Shown: positions 8,765 through 17,710 of the stretch, one piece after another | Position numbering within the stretch: position 1 is the stretch's first letter | Layout: each line of letters opens with the position of its first letter | Assembly: GCF_003111685.1 (NCBI RefSeq) | Contig: NZ_CP022190.1 | Span: 830,001 to 894,000, forward strand | DNA length: 64,000 nt | Direction of reading: 5' to 3' | From: Alloyangia pacifica | GTDB taxonomy: Bacteria; Pseudomonadota; Alphaproteobacteria; Rhodobacterales; Rhodobacteraceae | Made by a program: the position numbers and the translations under genes | Notes under the pieces: generated by a model | Databases searched by the model: none | Seen by the model: only the letters and a program-made list of their open reading frames with translations | Told to the model about the DNA's origin: nothing

Positions 8765-10644
8765 GTCTCCGCCCCGCTCAGGAAGGTGGCGAGCTGCCCT
8801 TGGGTGAAGGGCTTGGCGATCACCGGGGCCGCGGCCTCGGCGGCGACGCGGCGCGGATCGCCTGGCGGCAGCGAGGTCATCAACCGCACGTCGAGCCCGG
8901 GCAGGGCGGTGGGCAGGGCCGAGCCGGGCGCGTCGCCCTCGAGCATCAGGTCCGACAGCACCAGCTCGAGCGGCAGTCCCTCGGCCAGGGCGCAGGCCTC
9001 GGCGACCGAACTCGCCTCGACCACCGCGTGACCGAGGCCGGTGAGCATGTCGCGGAGCTGGGTGCGCAGCTCGGTGTCATCCTCGACCAGCAGTGCCAGC
9101 CCGCGCGGACGGTCCTGCGCCGGCGGCGCGCGGCGCAGCGGCAGGCGCAGGGTGACCCGGGCGCCTGGGCCGGTGTTGCCGATCTTGATCGTCCCGCCTG
9201 CCAGCTTGACCATGTCGTAGACCATCGCCAGCCCCAGCCCCGTTCCGGAGCCGCCCTTGGTGGTGAAGAAGGGATCGAGCCCGTGTTTCAGCGCCTCGGG
9301 CGAGAACCCCGGGCCACTGTCACTGACCGCCAGTTCCAGCCAGGTGTCCTTGACGGTGCGCATCTCGATCCGGATCCGTCCGCCCGCCGCGCCGCAGGCG
9401 TCCCGCGCGTTGAGCACGAGGTTCAGCGCGGCATCCTGCAGCAGCCCGAGGTCGAGCAGAAAGGCGCCCTCTGGTGCGGGCGAGATCTCTAGCGTGACGT
9501 TCTCTGGCAAGGTCGGGCCGGTCAGCACCTGCAGATCGCGCAGGAAGTCCGCGGGCGATACGGGCTCGGGAGTCCAGGCGCGGTGCGAGGTGATCCCGGC
9601 GATCCGGTCCAGCAGATCGCCGCCGCGCCGCGCCGCCTGCAGCGTGCCCGCCGCCAGGTCCGCCGCCTCGGGCGGCAGCTCCATGCGCGCCAATTTCGAT
9701 TGCATGCCGAGGATGATGGTCAGAAGGTTGGAAAAGTCATGCGCCAGCCCCGAGGTAAGCTGCGACGCCAGCTCGCGCCGCCGGGCGTGCTGCAGGGCGG
9801 CGCGGGCCTGCGTCTCTTCGGTCACGTCGAGCGAGAGAATATAGACCCCGCGCTCCGCCGGATCGGGCGTGAAGACAGCGCGTATGCGTCGCGATGAGCC
9901 GTCGTCGGTGAATTCGAAGATGCTCTGCGCGCCCTCGAGCGCGCGCTCAAGATGCGGGCGCACCTTGGCGTAGGCCGGCCCCAGGGCCTCGGAGATATGC
10001 AGCCCGGTGATCTCCGAGGGTCGCCCCGGCATCACCTGCGACAAGCGGCGGTTGGAATAGGTGTACCGCCCCGAGGCATCCACCCGGGCGATATGGGCGG
10101 GCATCATCTCGGTGGTAAGGCGGGTGCGCGCTTCCATTTCGGTCAGTTCGCGTCGCGCCTCTTCCAGTGCGGCGTTGGTGGCCGCGAGCTGGCGGTTGCT
10201 GGCCGCCAGCGCCTCGGAGCGGCGGATCACCTCTTCCGACAGGAGTTCCGAGCGGGTGCGCAGCAGCGCCTCCTGCGCCTTCACGGCGGTGATGTCGGTG
10301 TAAACCGTGACCCAGCCGCCCTGCGGCAGCGGTGCCCCTTCGACCGAGATGGTCCGGCCGTTCGCGCGCGTGCGCTCCATGTAGTGCGGGGCAAAGGCGC
10401 GGGCCTGCTCGACCCGCGCCCGGATGAAATCCTCGGGATCGTCCACCGTGCCATATTCGCCCGCGCTGACGAGGTGGCGGATGGTGTCCTCGAAGCAGGC
10501 GCCGGGCCGTGTGAGCCGCCCGGGCAGGTCGAACATCTGCGCGAAGGGGCGGTTGCAGACAGCCAGCTTCAGCTCGCGATCATAGATCGAGAGCGCCTGC
10601 TGGATCAGGTTCAGCCCTGCCTGTGTGAGCGCGTCCTTGTCCAT
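8761..10644 (-). CDS. Hybrid sensor histidine kinase with two PAS-like domains and a C-terminal receiver
   Basis: This 627-residue protein has no evident membrane segment and so is probably a cytoplasmic sensor. In order: an N-terminal PAS-like domain (about 10-120, 'ALSIYDRELKLAVCNRPFAQMF'), a coiled coil (about 125-175), a second PAS domain ('PAHIARVDASGRYTYSNRR'), the histidine box 'SGLAHDFSNLL', an ATPase domain ('NLVLNARDACG', 'DSGPGFS', 'GGSGTGLGLAMV'), and a receiver ('LLVEDD', 'LVLSDLMLEGD', 'VIAKPF'). I start at the ATG with GGAGGAGATTTC before it. An upstream in-frame start would add 31 unlike residues. The phosphate probably passes to the coupled OmpR-type regulator. Confidence 0.9.
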   Translation of the reverse strand: MDKDALTQAGLNLIQQALSIYDRELKLAVCNRPFAQMFDLPGRLTRPGACFEDTIRHLVSAGEYGTVDDPEDFIRARVEQARAFAPHYMERTRANGRTISVEGAPLPQGGWVTVYTDITAVKAQEALLRTRSELLSEEVIRRSEALAASNRQLAATNAALEEARRELTEMEARTRLTTEMMPAHIARVDASGRYTYSNRRLSQVMPGRPSEITGLHISEALGPAYAKVRPHLERALEGAQSIFEFTDDGSSRRIRAVFTPDPAERGVYILSLDVTEETQARAALQHARRRELASQLTSGLAHDFSNLLTIILGMQSKLARMELPPEAADLAAGTLQAARRGGDLLDRIAGITSHRAWTPEPVSPADFLRDLQVLTGPTLPENVTLEISPAPEGAFLLDLGLLQDAALNLVLNARDACGAAGGRIRIEMRTVKDTWLELAVSDSGPGFSPEALKHGLDPFFTTKGGSGTGLGLAMVYDMVKLAGGTIKIGNTGPGARVTLRLPLRRAPPAQDRPRGLALLVEDDTELRTQLRDMLTGLGHAVVEASSVAEACALAEGLPLELVLSDLMLEGDAPGSALPTALPGLDVRLMTSLPPGDPRRVAAEAAAPVIAKPFTQGQLATFLSGAET

Positions 10645-10966
10645 GAAATCTCCTCCAACCCAAGGGCTAGCACCCTGCCGCCGCCGAGAGAAGCGCGCCG
10701 CGACGTCGCAGGCTGCGCCGCCGTTTCTCCCAGGCAAGAATATCGATGGGTGTCGGAAGAAGGCAGAAGTGAGCAGGCCACCTCCCCGCTCAGAGGCGCG
10801 TTACAATTCGTTAGATTCGGGCAAAGATCACGAAAACATTGACCGTCAGGCTGGCCGAACCCCTTAATGGGGCTGACTCGCGAAACAGCGCGTCACAGGC
10901 CGCGGAGGAGGTGGCTTGTGACGTCCGGGAGACGACAAGATCCCGGGAGCCTAGGGAGGAGACACT
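10645..10966. other. Divergent control region between kinase and acyl-CoA synthetase operons
   Basis: These 322 bases carry no credible gene. The right half is AT-richer (around 10800-10870) and holds a sigma-70-like promoter for the plus strand. The likely targets are the two-component pair (minus) and the acs-liv operon (plus). Confidence 0.6.
10839..10868 (+). promoter_or_regulatory. Candidate promoter of the acyl-CoA synthetase/ABC operon
   Basis: TTGACC (10839-10844) and CTTAAT (10863-10868) are separated by 18 bases, about 100 bases before the first gene of a nine-gene operon. The match is moderate and the start of transcription is not shown. Confidence 0.35.
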
Positions 10967-12940
10967 TTGGCTTACATGTCCGAGGGCGCGGCTGGTCTGC
11001 GCTCCGTTCCGGCCTTGTTGCAGCGCAATGCATCGCGCTTCGCCGGCAGGCCCGCCTATCGGGAAAAGGAATTCGGCATCTGGCAGAGCTGGAGCTGGGC
11101 CGAGACGCAGGAGGAGATCGAGGCCTTTGCGCTGGGTCTGCTGAACCTCGGCGTGGCGCCGGGCGACCACGTGGCGGTCATCGGGCGCAACCGTCCGACG
11201 CTCTACTGGTCGATGGTCGCGGCGCAGATGGCCGGGGCCGTGCCGGTGCCGCTCTATCAGGACGCGGTCGCCGAAGAGATGGAATACGTGCTGCAGCACT
11301 GCGGCGCGCGGTTCGTCATCGCCGCCGACCAGGAACAGGTCGACAAGGTCATCGAGATCCAGGACGACCTGAACCAGTTCGAGCACATGATCTACGTCGA
11401 TCCGCGCGGCATGCGGAAATACGACCACCGCGCCCTGCACGACTACGCCCACGTGCAGGCGCAGGGCCGCGCCGCCCGCGATGAGCTGATCGGCGAACTC
11501 GAGCGACGCCGCGATGGCTTGGGTTACGACGACACCTGCGTGATGCTGTACACCTCGGGCACCACCGGCAAGCCCAAGGGCGTGGTGCTGTCGAACCGCA
11601 ATATCATCGAGACCGCCAAGTCTTCGTCCGAATTCGACCACCTGACCCCCGGCGAGGAAGTTCTGGCCTACCTGCCGATGGCCTGGGTTGGCGATTTCAT
11701 CTTCTCGATCGGACAGGCCTATTGGAACGGGTTCTGCGTGAACTGCCCCGAGTCCGCCGAGACGATGATGACCGATCTGCGCGAGATCGCGCCCAGCTAT
11801 TATTTCGCGCCGCCAAGGGTTTTCGAAACGCAGCTCACGCAGATCATGATCCGGATGGAGGATGCGGGTGCGATCAAGCGCAAGCTCTTCCACCACTTCC
11901 TGAGCCACGCCAAGGTGGTCGGGCCGAAGATCCTCGACGGCAAGCCGGTGGGTCCGATGGAGCGTCTGAAGTATGCGCTTGGCGAGTTCATGGTCTACGG
12001 GCCGCTGAAAAACACGCTTGGCTTCAGCCGGGTCCGCGTCGGCTATACCGCGGGCGAGGCGATCGGGCCCGAGATCTTCGATTTCTACCGGGCGCTGGGG
12101 ATCAACCTCAAGCAGCTCTACGGCCAGACCGAGGCCTCGGTCTTCATCACCCAGCAGCCGGACAACGAGGTGCGCCCAGACACCGTCGGCGTGCCATCGC
12201 CCGGCGTTGAGATCCGCATCGCCGAGAGCGGCGAGGTCTTCTACCGCTCGCCCGGTGTCTTCGTCGAATACTACCAGAATCCCGACAGTACCGCGGGCAC
12301 CAAGGACGCCGAAGGCTGGGTCGCCACCGGCGACGCGGGTTTCATCGAGGAGGCGACGGGCCACCTGCGGATCATCGACCGGGCCAAGGACGTCGGCAAG
12401 ATGGCGGATGGCGCGCTTTTCGCGCCCAAGTACGTCGAGAACAAGCTGAAGTTCTACCCCAACATCCTCGAGGCCGTGGTCTTCGGCAATGGCCGCGATC
12501 GCTGCTCTGCCTTCATCAACATCGACCTCACGGCGGTGGGGAACTGGGCCGAGCGCAACAATATCGCCTATGCCTCCTACCAGGAGCTGGCGGGGCACCC
12601 GAAGGTCCTGGACATGATCCAGAGCCATGTGGAGGAGGTGAACGCCTCGATTGCGCAGGACGAGATGCTCTCGGGCTGTCAGATCCACCGCGTCCTTGTG
12701 CTGCACAAGGAGCTCGATGCCGACGATGGCGAGCTCACACGCACCCGAAAGGTGCGCCGCAATATCATCGCCGAGAAATTCGCCGATCTGCTGACCGCCC
12801 TCTACGACGGTTCGGAGAGCATCTACACCGAGACCGAGGTCACCTACGAGGACGGGCGCAAGGGGCGGATCAAGGCGACGCTGGCGATCCGCGATGCGCA
12901 GGTGGTGCCGGTGGCACCGATCAAGGTGGCGGCGGAATGA
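10967..12940 (+). CDS. AMP-forming acyl-CoA synthetase (long-chain/aromatic acid type)
   Basis: This 657-residue adenylate-forming enzyme activates a carboxylic acid with ATP and CoA. The P-loop-like motif 'YTSGTTGKPKG' (near residue 190), the 'YGQTEAS' block, 'GWVATGDAGFI' and 'LRIIDRAKDVGK' are all present and intact. I favour a TTG start at 10967: GGAGG (10955-10959) is 7 bases upstream, while the next ATG (10976) is 16 bases away. It heads an operon with a branched-chain-type ABC importer and overlaps the next gene by four bases. This suggests that the imported acid is captured as its CoA ester. The acid is not identifiable. Confidence 0.9.
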   Translation: MAYMSEGAAGLRSVPALLQRNASRFAGRPAYREKEFGIWQSWSWAETQEEIEAFALGLLNLGVAPGDHVAVIGRNRPTLYWSMVAAQMAGAVPVPLYQDAVAEEMEYVLQHCGARFVIAADQEQVDKVIEIQDDLNQFEHMIYVDPRGMRKYDHRALHDYAHVQAQGRAARDELIGELERRRDGLGYDDTCVMLYTSGTTGKPKGVVLSNRNIIETAKSSSEFDHLTPGEEVLAYLPMAWVGDFIFSIGQAYWNGFCVNCPESAETMMTDLREIAPSYYFAPPRVFETQLTQIMIRMEDAGAIKRKLFHHFLSHAKVVGPKILDGKPVGPMERLKYALGEFMVYGPLKNTLGFSRVRVGYTAGEAIGPEIFDFYRALGINLKQLYGQTEASVFITQQPDNEVRPDTVGVPSPGVEIRIAESGEVFYRSPGVFVEYYQNPDSTAGTKDAEGWVATGDAGFIEEATGHLRIIDRAKDVGKMADGALFAPKYVENKLKFYPNILEAVVFGNGRDRCSAFINIDLTAVGNWAERNNIAYASYQELAGHPKVLDMIQSHVEEVNASIAQDEMLSGCQIHRVLVLHKELDADDGELTRTRKVRRNIIAEKFADLLTALYDGSESIYTETEVTYEDGRKGRIKATLAIRDAQVVPVAPIKVAAE

Positions 12941-13812
12941 TGGACGGGTCGAACCAGCGTGTTTGGGGGAACAATGAAAGGCAGGATGCCGTGAAGGATG
13001 CCAGCAAGGACGGGGGCTATGTCACCGAGGACGGGCGGCAGATCGGCGGCGTGCTGATGGAGCTGCGGAATATCACGCTCAAGTTCGGTGGGGTCGTCGC
13101 GATCAAGGACATCTCCTTCGACATCCGCGAGGGCGAGATCCGGGCGATCATCGGGCCGAACGGGGCGGGCAAGTCCTCGATGCTCAACATCATCTCGGGC
13201 TTCTACACGCCGTCGGAGGGCGAGCTGTGGTACAAGGGTTCGAAACGCCCGCCGATGAAGCCCTACGAGGTGGCGCGGCTCGGCGTGGCGCGGACGTTCC
13301 AGAACATCGCGCTCTTCGAGGGGATGACGGTGCTCGACAACGTCATGACCGGACGGCTGACCCACATGAAGGCGGGCATTGCCAGCCAGGCGATCTGGTG
13401 GGGCAAGGCGCGCGACGAGGAGATCGCCAACCGCGAAATCGTCGAGAAGGTCATCGACTTCCTTGAAATCCAGAACATCCGCAAGACGCCAGTGGGGCGG
13501 CTGCCCTACGGCCTGAAGAAGCGTGTCGAACTGGCGCGGGCGCTTGCCGCAGAGCCGTCGTTGCTGTTGCTCGACGAGCCGATGGCGGGGATGAACGTCG
13601 AGGAGAAGGAGGACATGAGCCGCTTCATCCTCGACGTGAACGACGAGTTCGGCACCACCATCTGCCTGATCGAGCACGACATGGGCGTGGTCATGGATCT
13701 GTCGGACCGGGTGGTGGTCATGGACTACGGCAAGAAGATCGGTGACGGGCCTCCAGAGGAGGTGCGGCAAAACCAGGACGTGATCGACGCCTATCTCGGC
13801 GTGGCGCATTGA
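12937..13812 (+). CDS. ABC transporter ATP-binding protein, LivG type
   Basis: This 291-residue ATPase is of the branched-chain amino acid (HAAT) importer class. Walker A 'GPNGAGKSS', signature region 'LPYGLKKRVELARAL' and Walker B 'LLLLDEPMAGM' are seen, followed by the conserved 'CLIEHDMGVVMDLSDRVVVMDYGKKI' block. The N-terminus has about 40 extra polar residues before the canonical 'LMELRNITLKFGGV', so an internal start is possible. The gene overlaps the synthetase by four bases. With livF-, livH- and livM-like genes it forms a complete importer. Confidence 0.92.
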   Translation: MMDGSNQRVWGNNERQDAVKDASKDGGYVTEDGRQIGGVLMELRNITLKFGGVVAIKDISFDIREGEIRAIIGPNGAGKSSMLNIISGFYTPSEGELWYKGSKRPPMKPYEVARLGVARTFQNIALFEGMTVLDNVMTGRLTHMKAGIASQAIWWGKARDEEIANREIVEKVIDFLEIQNIRKTPVGRLPYGLKKRVELARALAAEPSLLLLDEPMAGMNVEEKEDMSRFILDVNDEFGTTICLIEHDMGVVMDLSDRVVVMDYGKKIGDGPPEEVRQNQDVIDAYLGVAH

Positions 13813-13825
13813 AGGAGCAGGCGAC

Positions 13826-14779
13826 ATGCTGAACGACATCTTCATCCAGCCCTTCGTGGATATGTTCTCCGCGCCGGACTTCCTGCTGCAGGTGCTGTGG
13901 GAGGGGCTCGTCTCGGGCATCCTCTACGCGCTGATCGCGCTTGGCTTCGTGCTGATCTTCCGCTCGAGCCGGATCTTCAACTTCGCGCAGGGGATCATGG
14001 TGGTCTTTGCCGCGCTGACGCTCGTCGGGCTGCACGCGATGGGGGTGCCCGCCTGGATCAGCGTGGGGCTGACGCTGGCGGTGATGTTCGTCCTCGCGGT
14101 CACGATCGAGCGGGTCGTGCTGCGGCCGCTGGTCGGCCAGCCCGACATCATCCTCTTCATGGCCACAATCGGCATCACGCTCTTCCTGATCGGCTTCGGT
14201 GAGATCATCTTCGGCGGCGAGAACAAGGTGATGATCACCGAGGAGCTGGGAATCCCGACCGACTCGGTGGTGCTGGAACCCTGGGGCGGGCTGCTGATCC
14301 TCGAACAGAAAGACATCACGGCGGTCGTCGTGGCGGGGCTTCTGGTGGTGGCGCTGCTGCTGTTCCTCGGCAAGACCCGCATGGGCCGCGCCATCCGGGC
14401 GCTTGGCGACGACCATCAGGCGGCGCTTTCGGTGGGCATCTCGCTGCAGACGATCTGGGTTCTGGTCTGGTTCATCGCGGGCATCATCGCGCTGGTCACC
14501 GGCATCGCCTGGGGCGCCCGAGCCGGGGTGAGCTTTGCCTTGGAAGTCATTGCCTACAAAGCACTTCCGGTGCTGATGCTGGGCGGGCTCGAGAGCATCA
14601 CAGGGGCAATCATCGGCGGGCTGATGATCGGGATGCTCGAAAAGCTCTTCGAGATCTACTGGGGCCAGCCGCTGATGGGCGGCAATACCGAGACCTGGTT
14701 CGCCTTTGTGCTGGCGCTGATCGTGCTGCTCTTCCGCCCGCAGGGGCTGTTCGGAGAGCGCATCATCGAAAGGGTCTAG
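13826..14779 (+). CDS. ABC transporter permease, LivH type
   Basis: This 317-residue inner-membrane permease of the HAAT class has about eight hydrophobic segments. The N-terminal block 'GLVSGILYALIALGFVLIFRSSRIFNFAQG' is characteristic of LivH ('NFAQG' motif). The C-terminal half contains 'AYKALPVLMLGGLESITGAIIGG', which forms the ATPase-facing loop. It is 13 bases downstream of the LivG-type gene with GGAG upstream of the ATG. A GC-rich hairpin follows at 14784. Confidence 0.92.
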   Translation: MLNDIFIQPFVDMFSAPDFLLQVLWEGLVSGILYALIALGFVLIFRSSRIFNFAQGIMVVFAALTLVGLHAMGVPAWISVGLTLAVMFVLAVTIERVVLRPLVGQPDIILFMATIGITLFLIGFGEIIFGGENKVMITEELGIPTDSVVLEPWGGLLILEQKDITAVVVAGLLVVALLLFLGKTRMGRAIRALGDDHQAALSVGISLQTIWVLVWFIAGIIALVTGIAWGARAGVSFALEVIAYKALPVLMLGGLESITGAIIGGLMIGMLEKLFEIYWGQPLMGGNTETWFAFVLALIVLLFRPQGLFGERIIERV

Positions 14780-14783
14780 ACAG

Positions 14784-14814
14784 TCTCCCGGCGGCGCTCC
14801 GCGGCGCCGGGAGA
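14784..14814. other. Intercistronic hairpin after the LivH-type gene
   Basis: A 10-bp perfect stem, TCTCCCGGCG (14784-14793) with CGCCGGGAGA (14805-14814), starts 4 bases after the stop. No T-run follows, so it more likely stabilises or processes the message than ends it. Confidence 0.45.
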
Positions 14815-14880
14815 AGCCGAAAGCGGATGCGCTCCCGTGGGATGCAGGTGCGCGTCGACGAAACCAAAGGGGAGAACGCA

Positions 14881-15114
14881 ATGGCAAAACTCGTGGCGAT
14901 CCTGAACGTGGTGGCCTGGGCGGGCTTCTGGGCCTTCGGCTACCTCGCGCTGACCGGCACCGAGGGGCATGTGCTGCCGGCGTTGCTGCTGGCGGCGGCG
15001 GGCGCCGGGGTGGGGCTCAAAGCCTGGTTCTGGCTGGTGCGGCACTCGGAGGCGACCGGCTACGCCGTGCCGCCGAAGCGCGCCTACCCGAAAGAGACGC
15101 ACGGGCCCGCCTGA
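14881..15114 (+). CDS. Small membrane protein of 77 residues inside the Liv-type operon
   Basis: I do not recognise this protein. It has two hydrophobic segments (about residues 5-24 and 31-50, 'VLPALLLAAAGAGVGLKAWF') and a short polar tail ending in 'KRAYPKETHGPA', so it is probably a two-span inner-membrane protein. GGGGAGAACGCA precedes the ATG, a good ribosome site. It lies between the two permease genes in the same orientation, which suggests an accessory subunit or simply a conserved passenger. Nothing in the sequence reveals a catalytic role. Confidence 0.65.
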   Translation: MAKLVAILNVVAWAGFWAFGYLALTGTEGHVLPALLLAAAGAGVGLKAWFWLVRHSEATGYAVPPKRAYPKETHGPA

Positions 15115-15222
15115 GGGCGGCCCGGCAGAGACACGAGGACCGCGTGATCGGGGAAGAGGAGCCCCGGACCCGCGGCCGGACCTGAAGGAGCGGCGCAGCG
15201 GCGCCGGGAGAGGGAGAAACCG

Positions 15223-16299
15223 ATGCTCTATCGCACAGCGGGGCAATTCAAGACGAGCTACAAGTCGGACATGGCGCTGTTCCCGGTCCGCCAGGACGCG
15301 GTGCTGCTGATGGTGATCCTCGGCTTTGCCTGGGTGGTCTTTCCGCTCACGGCCAGCGAGTTTGCCTTCCAGACATTGCTGATCCCGATCCTGATCTACG
15401 CACTGGCGGCGCAGGGGCTGAACATTTTGACCGGCTACGCCGGGCAGCTGTCGCTGGGGACCGCCGCCTTCATGGGGGTGGGCGCCTATGCCTGCTACAA
15501 GCTGGTGACGCTGTTTCCGTGGATGAACCCGATCATCGCCATCCTGCTGTCGGGCTTCTTCAGCGCTGGCGTGGGCGTCGCCTTCGGCATTCCTTCTTTG
15601 CGGATCAAGGGGTTCTACCTCGCAATTGCCACGCTGGCGGCGCAGTTCTTCCTGGTCTGGCTGTTCGAGAAATGGGGCTGGCTCTACAACTACAACGCCT
15701 CGGGTGCGATCCAGGTGCCGAACCTCGACATGTTCGGGCTTTACGTCGCCGGCCCGCAAGCCAGCTCGATCACCCAGTACTATGTGGTGCTGGCCGTCGT
15801 CACGCTGATGACGGTGCTCTGCATCAACCTCACCCGCGGCACGCTGGGGCGCAGCTGGAAGGCGACGCGGGACATGGACATTGCTGCCGAGCTCATCGGC
15901 ATCAACCTGATGCGCTCGAAGCTGACAGCCTTTGCGGTCTCGTCCTACGTGGTGGGCGTGGCGGGCGCGCTCTTCGTCTTCATGTGGCGCGGCGCGGCCG
16001 AGCCCAACCTCTTCGACATTCCGCTGAGCTTCCGTATCCTCTTCATCGCCATCATCGGCGGGCTGGGATCGATCCTCGGCAATTACCTGGGCGCGATCCT
16101 CATCGTCGGCCTGCCGGTCGTGCTGGGCACGGTGCCACAGGCGCTGGGGCTGCCGATCAGCTCGGCCACGGTCGAGCATCTCAACATCATGATCGTCGGC
16201 GCGCTCATCGTCTTTTTCCTGATCATCGAGCCGCACGGGCTCGCGCGTCTCTGGGCGCTGATCCGGGAGAAGCTGATCATCTGGCCCTTCCCGCACTGA
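15223..16299 (+). CDS. ABC transporter permease, LivM type
   Basis: This 358-residue inner-membrane permease of the HAAT class has about ten hydrophobic segments and the LivM block 'NILTGYAGQLSLGTAAFMGVGAYA' at about residues 67-90. The conserved 'GTLGRSWKATRDMDIAAELIGINL' region forms the cytoplasmic ATPase contact. The N-terminal ~25 residues are polar, as is common in this family. It is separated from the small membrane protein by about 108 GC-rich bases. A complete HAAT importer needs this subunit with LivH, and both are present. Confidence 0.92.
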   Translation: MLYRTAGQFKTSYKSDMALFPVRQDAVLLMVILGFAWVVFPLTASEFAFQTLLIPILIYALAAQGLNILTGYAGQLSLGTAAFMGVGAYACYKLVTLFPWMNPIIAILLSGFFSAGVGVAFGIPSLRIKGFYLAIATLAAQFFLVWLFEKWGWLYNYNASGAIQVPNLDMFGLYVAGPQASSITQYYVVLAVVTLMTVLCINLTRGTLGRSWKATRDMDIAAELIGINLMRSKLTAFAVSSYVVGVAGALFVFMWRGAAEPNLFDIPLSFRILFIAIIGGLGSILGNYLGAILIVGLPVVLGTVPQALGLPISSATVEHLNIMIVGALIVFFLIIEPHGLARLWALIREKLIIWPFPH

Positions 16300-16352
16300 G
16301 GAGACGCGGGCCGGGCTTTCCATATCATCGCAGATCTCAGGGAGGAGACAGG

Positions 16353-17645
16353 ATGAAAACGTTGACCAGACTTGCGGGGGCCGCGGCGCTTGGTGCCCTG
16401 ATGGCCGGGAGTGCCATGGCCGAGGGGCTTTACGCGCCGAACCTCGCCTATCGGACCGGGCCTTTCGCGGCGACCGGCATCCCGCTGATGAACGGGCAGA
16501 AGGACTACATGGAGCTGATGAACGCCCGCGACGGCGGCATCGGCGGCATCGCCATCGACTTCGACGAATGCGAGACCGGTTATTCCACCGAGAAGGGCGT
16601 CGAGTGCTACGAGAAGACCAAGGGCAAGGCGATCGTGACCCAGCCCTGGTCCACCGGCATCACTCTTCAGGTGTTGCCCAAGACCAACGTGGACGAGATC
16701 CCGATCCTCGCCCCGGGCTACGGCTTCTCGCCGATGGCCGACGGCAAGGTGTTCCAATGGGCCTTCAACACGCCGCTGAGCTACTGGGACGGCGCCTCGA
16801 TCCTGATCCGCTACCTGGGCGAGCAGGGCGACCTGAACGGCAAGAAGATCGCCTTCCTGCACCTCGATCACCCCTTCGGCAAGGAGCCGCTGCCCTATCT
16901 CGAGGCGGCCGCAGAGGCGCAGGGCTTCGAGCTGGTGCCGATCCCCGTGGGCCTCAAGGAAATGCAGAACCAGTCGGCGCAATGGCTGCAAATCCGCCGC
17001 GAGCGCCCGGACTACGTGATCATGTGGGGCTGGGGCGCGATGAACGCCGGGGCCATCACCGAGGCCGTGAAGACCAAATTCCCCATGGAGAACATGCTGG
17101 GCGTGTGGTGGGCCGGGCATGACGCCGACCTGAAGATCGTCGGCGAGGACGGCAAGGGCTACAAGTCCGTCAGCTGGTCGTTCCCCAATCCCGAGGCGCC
17201 GATCATGGCCGACCTGCAGAAATACGTGGTCGAGCCGGGCAACACCCAGAGCAACGCCGAAGAGATGTCGGGTGTCTTCTATTCGCGGGGGCTGGTCATC
17301 TCGATGATCCTCGGCGAGGGCATCCGGGTGGCGCAGGAGCACGCGGGCAAACCCGAGATCACGCCGGCGGACCTGCGCTGGGGGCTCGAGAACCTCGACA
17401 TCACCGAGGAGCGGCTCGAGGAGCTGGGTATGGCCGGCATGGTGCCGCCGTTCAGCACCTCCTGCGACAACCACACAGGCCACTCGGGTGGCTGGATCCT
17501 CGAATGGGACGGCGAGAAATTCGTCAAGGCGTCTGACCTGATCATGCCCGACAGCGACATGATCGCCCCGCTCGAGCAAAAGGCGGCAATGGAATACGCC
17601 GACGCCAACCAGCCCTGGCCGGTGAACGAAGAGTGCGGCGGCTGA
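16353..17645 (+). CDS. ABC transporter substrate-binding protein, branched-chain amino acid type (Peripla_BP_6)
   Basis: This 430-residue periplasmic binding protein has a signal peptide (MKTLTRLAGAAALGALMAGSAMA, cleaved around residue 23). The mature start 'EGLYAPNLAYRTGPFAATGIPLMNGQKDY' is the Peripla_BP_6 type in which the ligand contacts line the first lobe. Several cysteines (for example 'ECETG', 'VECYEK', 'STSCDNHTG') could form disulfides in the periplasm. A strong GGAGGAGACAGG precedes the ATG. Despite the family name, such proteins in Rhodobacterales bind many ligands. The flanking CoA ligases suggest an organic acid. Confidence 0.9.
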   Translation: MKTLTRLAGAAALGALMAGSAMAEGLYAPNLAYRTGPFAATGIPLMNGQKDYMELMNARDGGIGGIAIDFDECETGYSTEKGVECYEKTKGKAIVTQPWSTGITLQVLPKTNVDEIPILAPGYGFSPMADGKVFQWAFNTPLSYWDGASILIRYLGEQGDLNGKKIAFLHLDHPFGKEPLPYLEAAAEAQGFELVPIPVGLKEMQNQSAQWLQIRRERPDYVIMWGWGAMNAGAITEAVKTKFPMENMLGVWWAGHDADLKIVGEDGKGYKSVSWSFPNPEAPIMADLQKYVVEPGNTQSNAEEMSGVFYSRGLVISMILGEGIRVAQEHAGKPEITPADLRWGLENLDITEERLEELGMAGMVPPFSTSCDNHTGHSGGWILEWDGEKFVKASDLIMPDSDMIAPLEQKAAMEYADANQPWPVNEECGG

Positions 17646-17654
17646 GCTGACACC

Positions 17655-17684
17655 TCCGGCGGCGGCGCGGGTGTCGCCGCCGGA
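17655..17684. other. Intercistronic hairpin after the binding-protein gene
   Basis: A 10-bp stem, TCCGGCGGCG (17655-17664) with CGCCGCCGGA (17675-17684), is followed by only three T. Such stems after a binding-protein gene commonly protect that message and lower expression of the genes behind it. Confidence 0.45.
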
Positions 17685-17710
17685 TTTCGCGTATTTGGGA
17701 AGTGAAGAAG

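Noticed and set aside
10811..12706. Minus-strand frame of 631 codons
   Set aside because: Antisense to the acyl-CoA synthetase, which has all adenylate-forming motifs.
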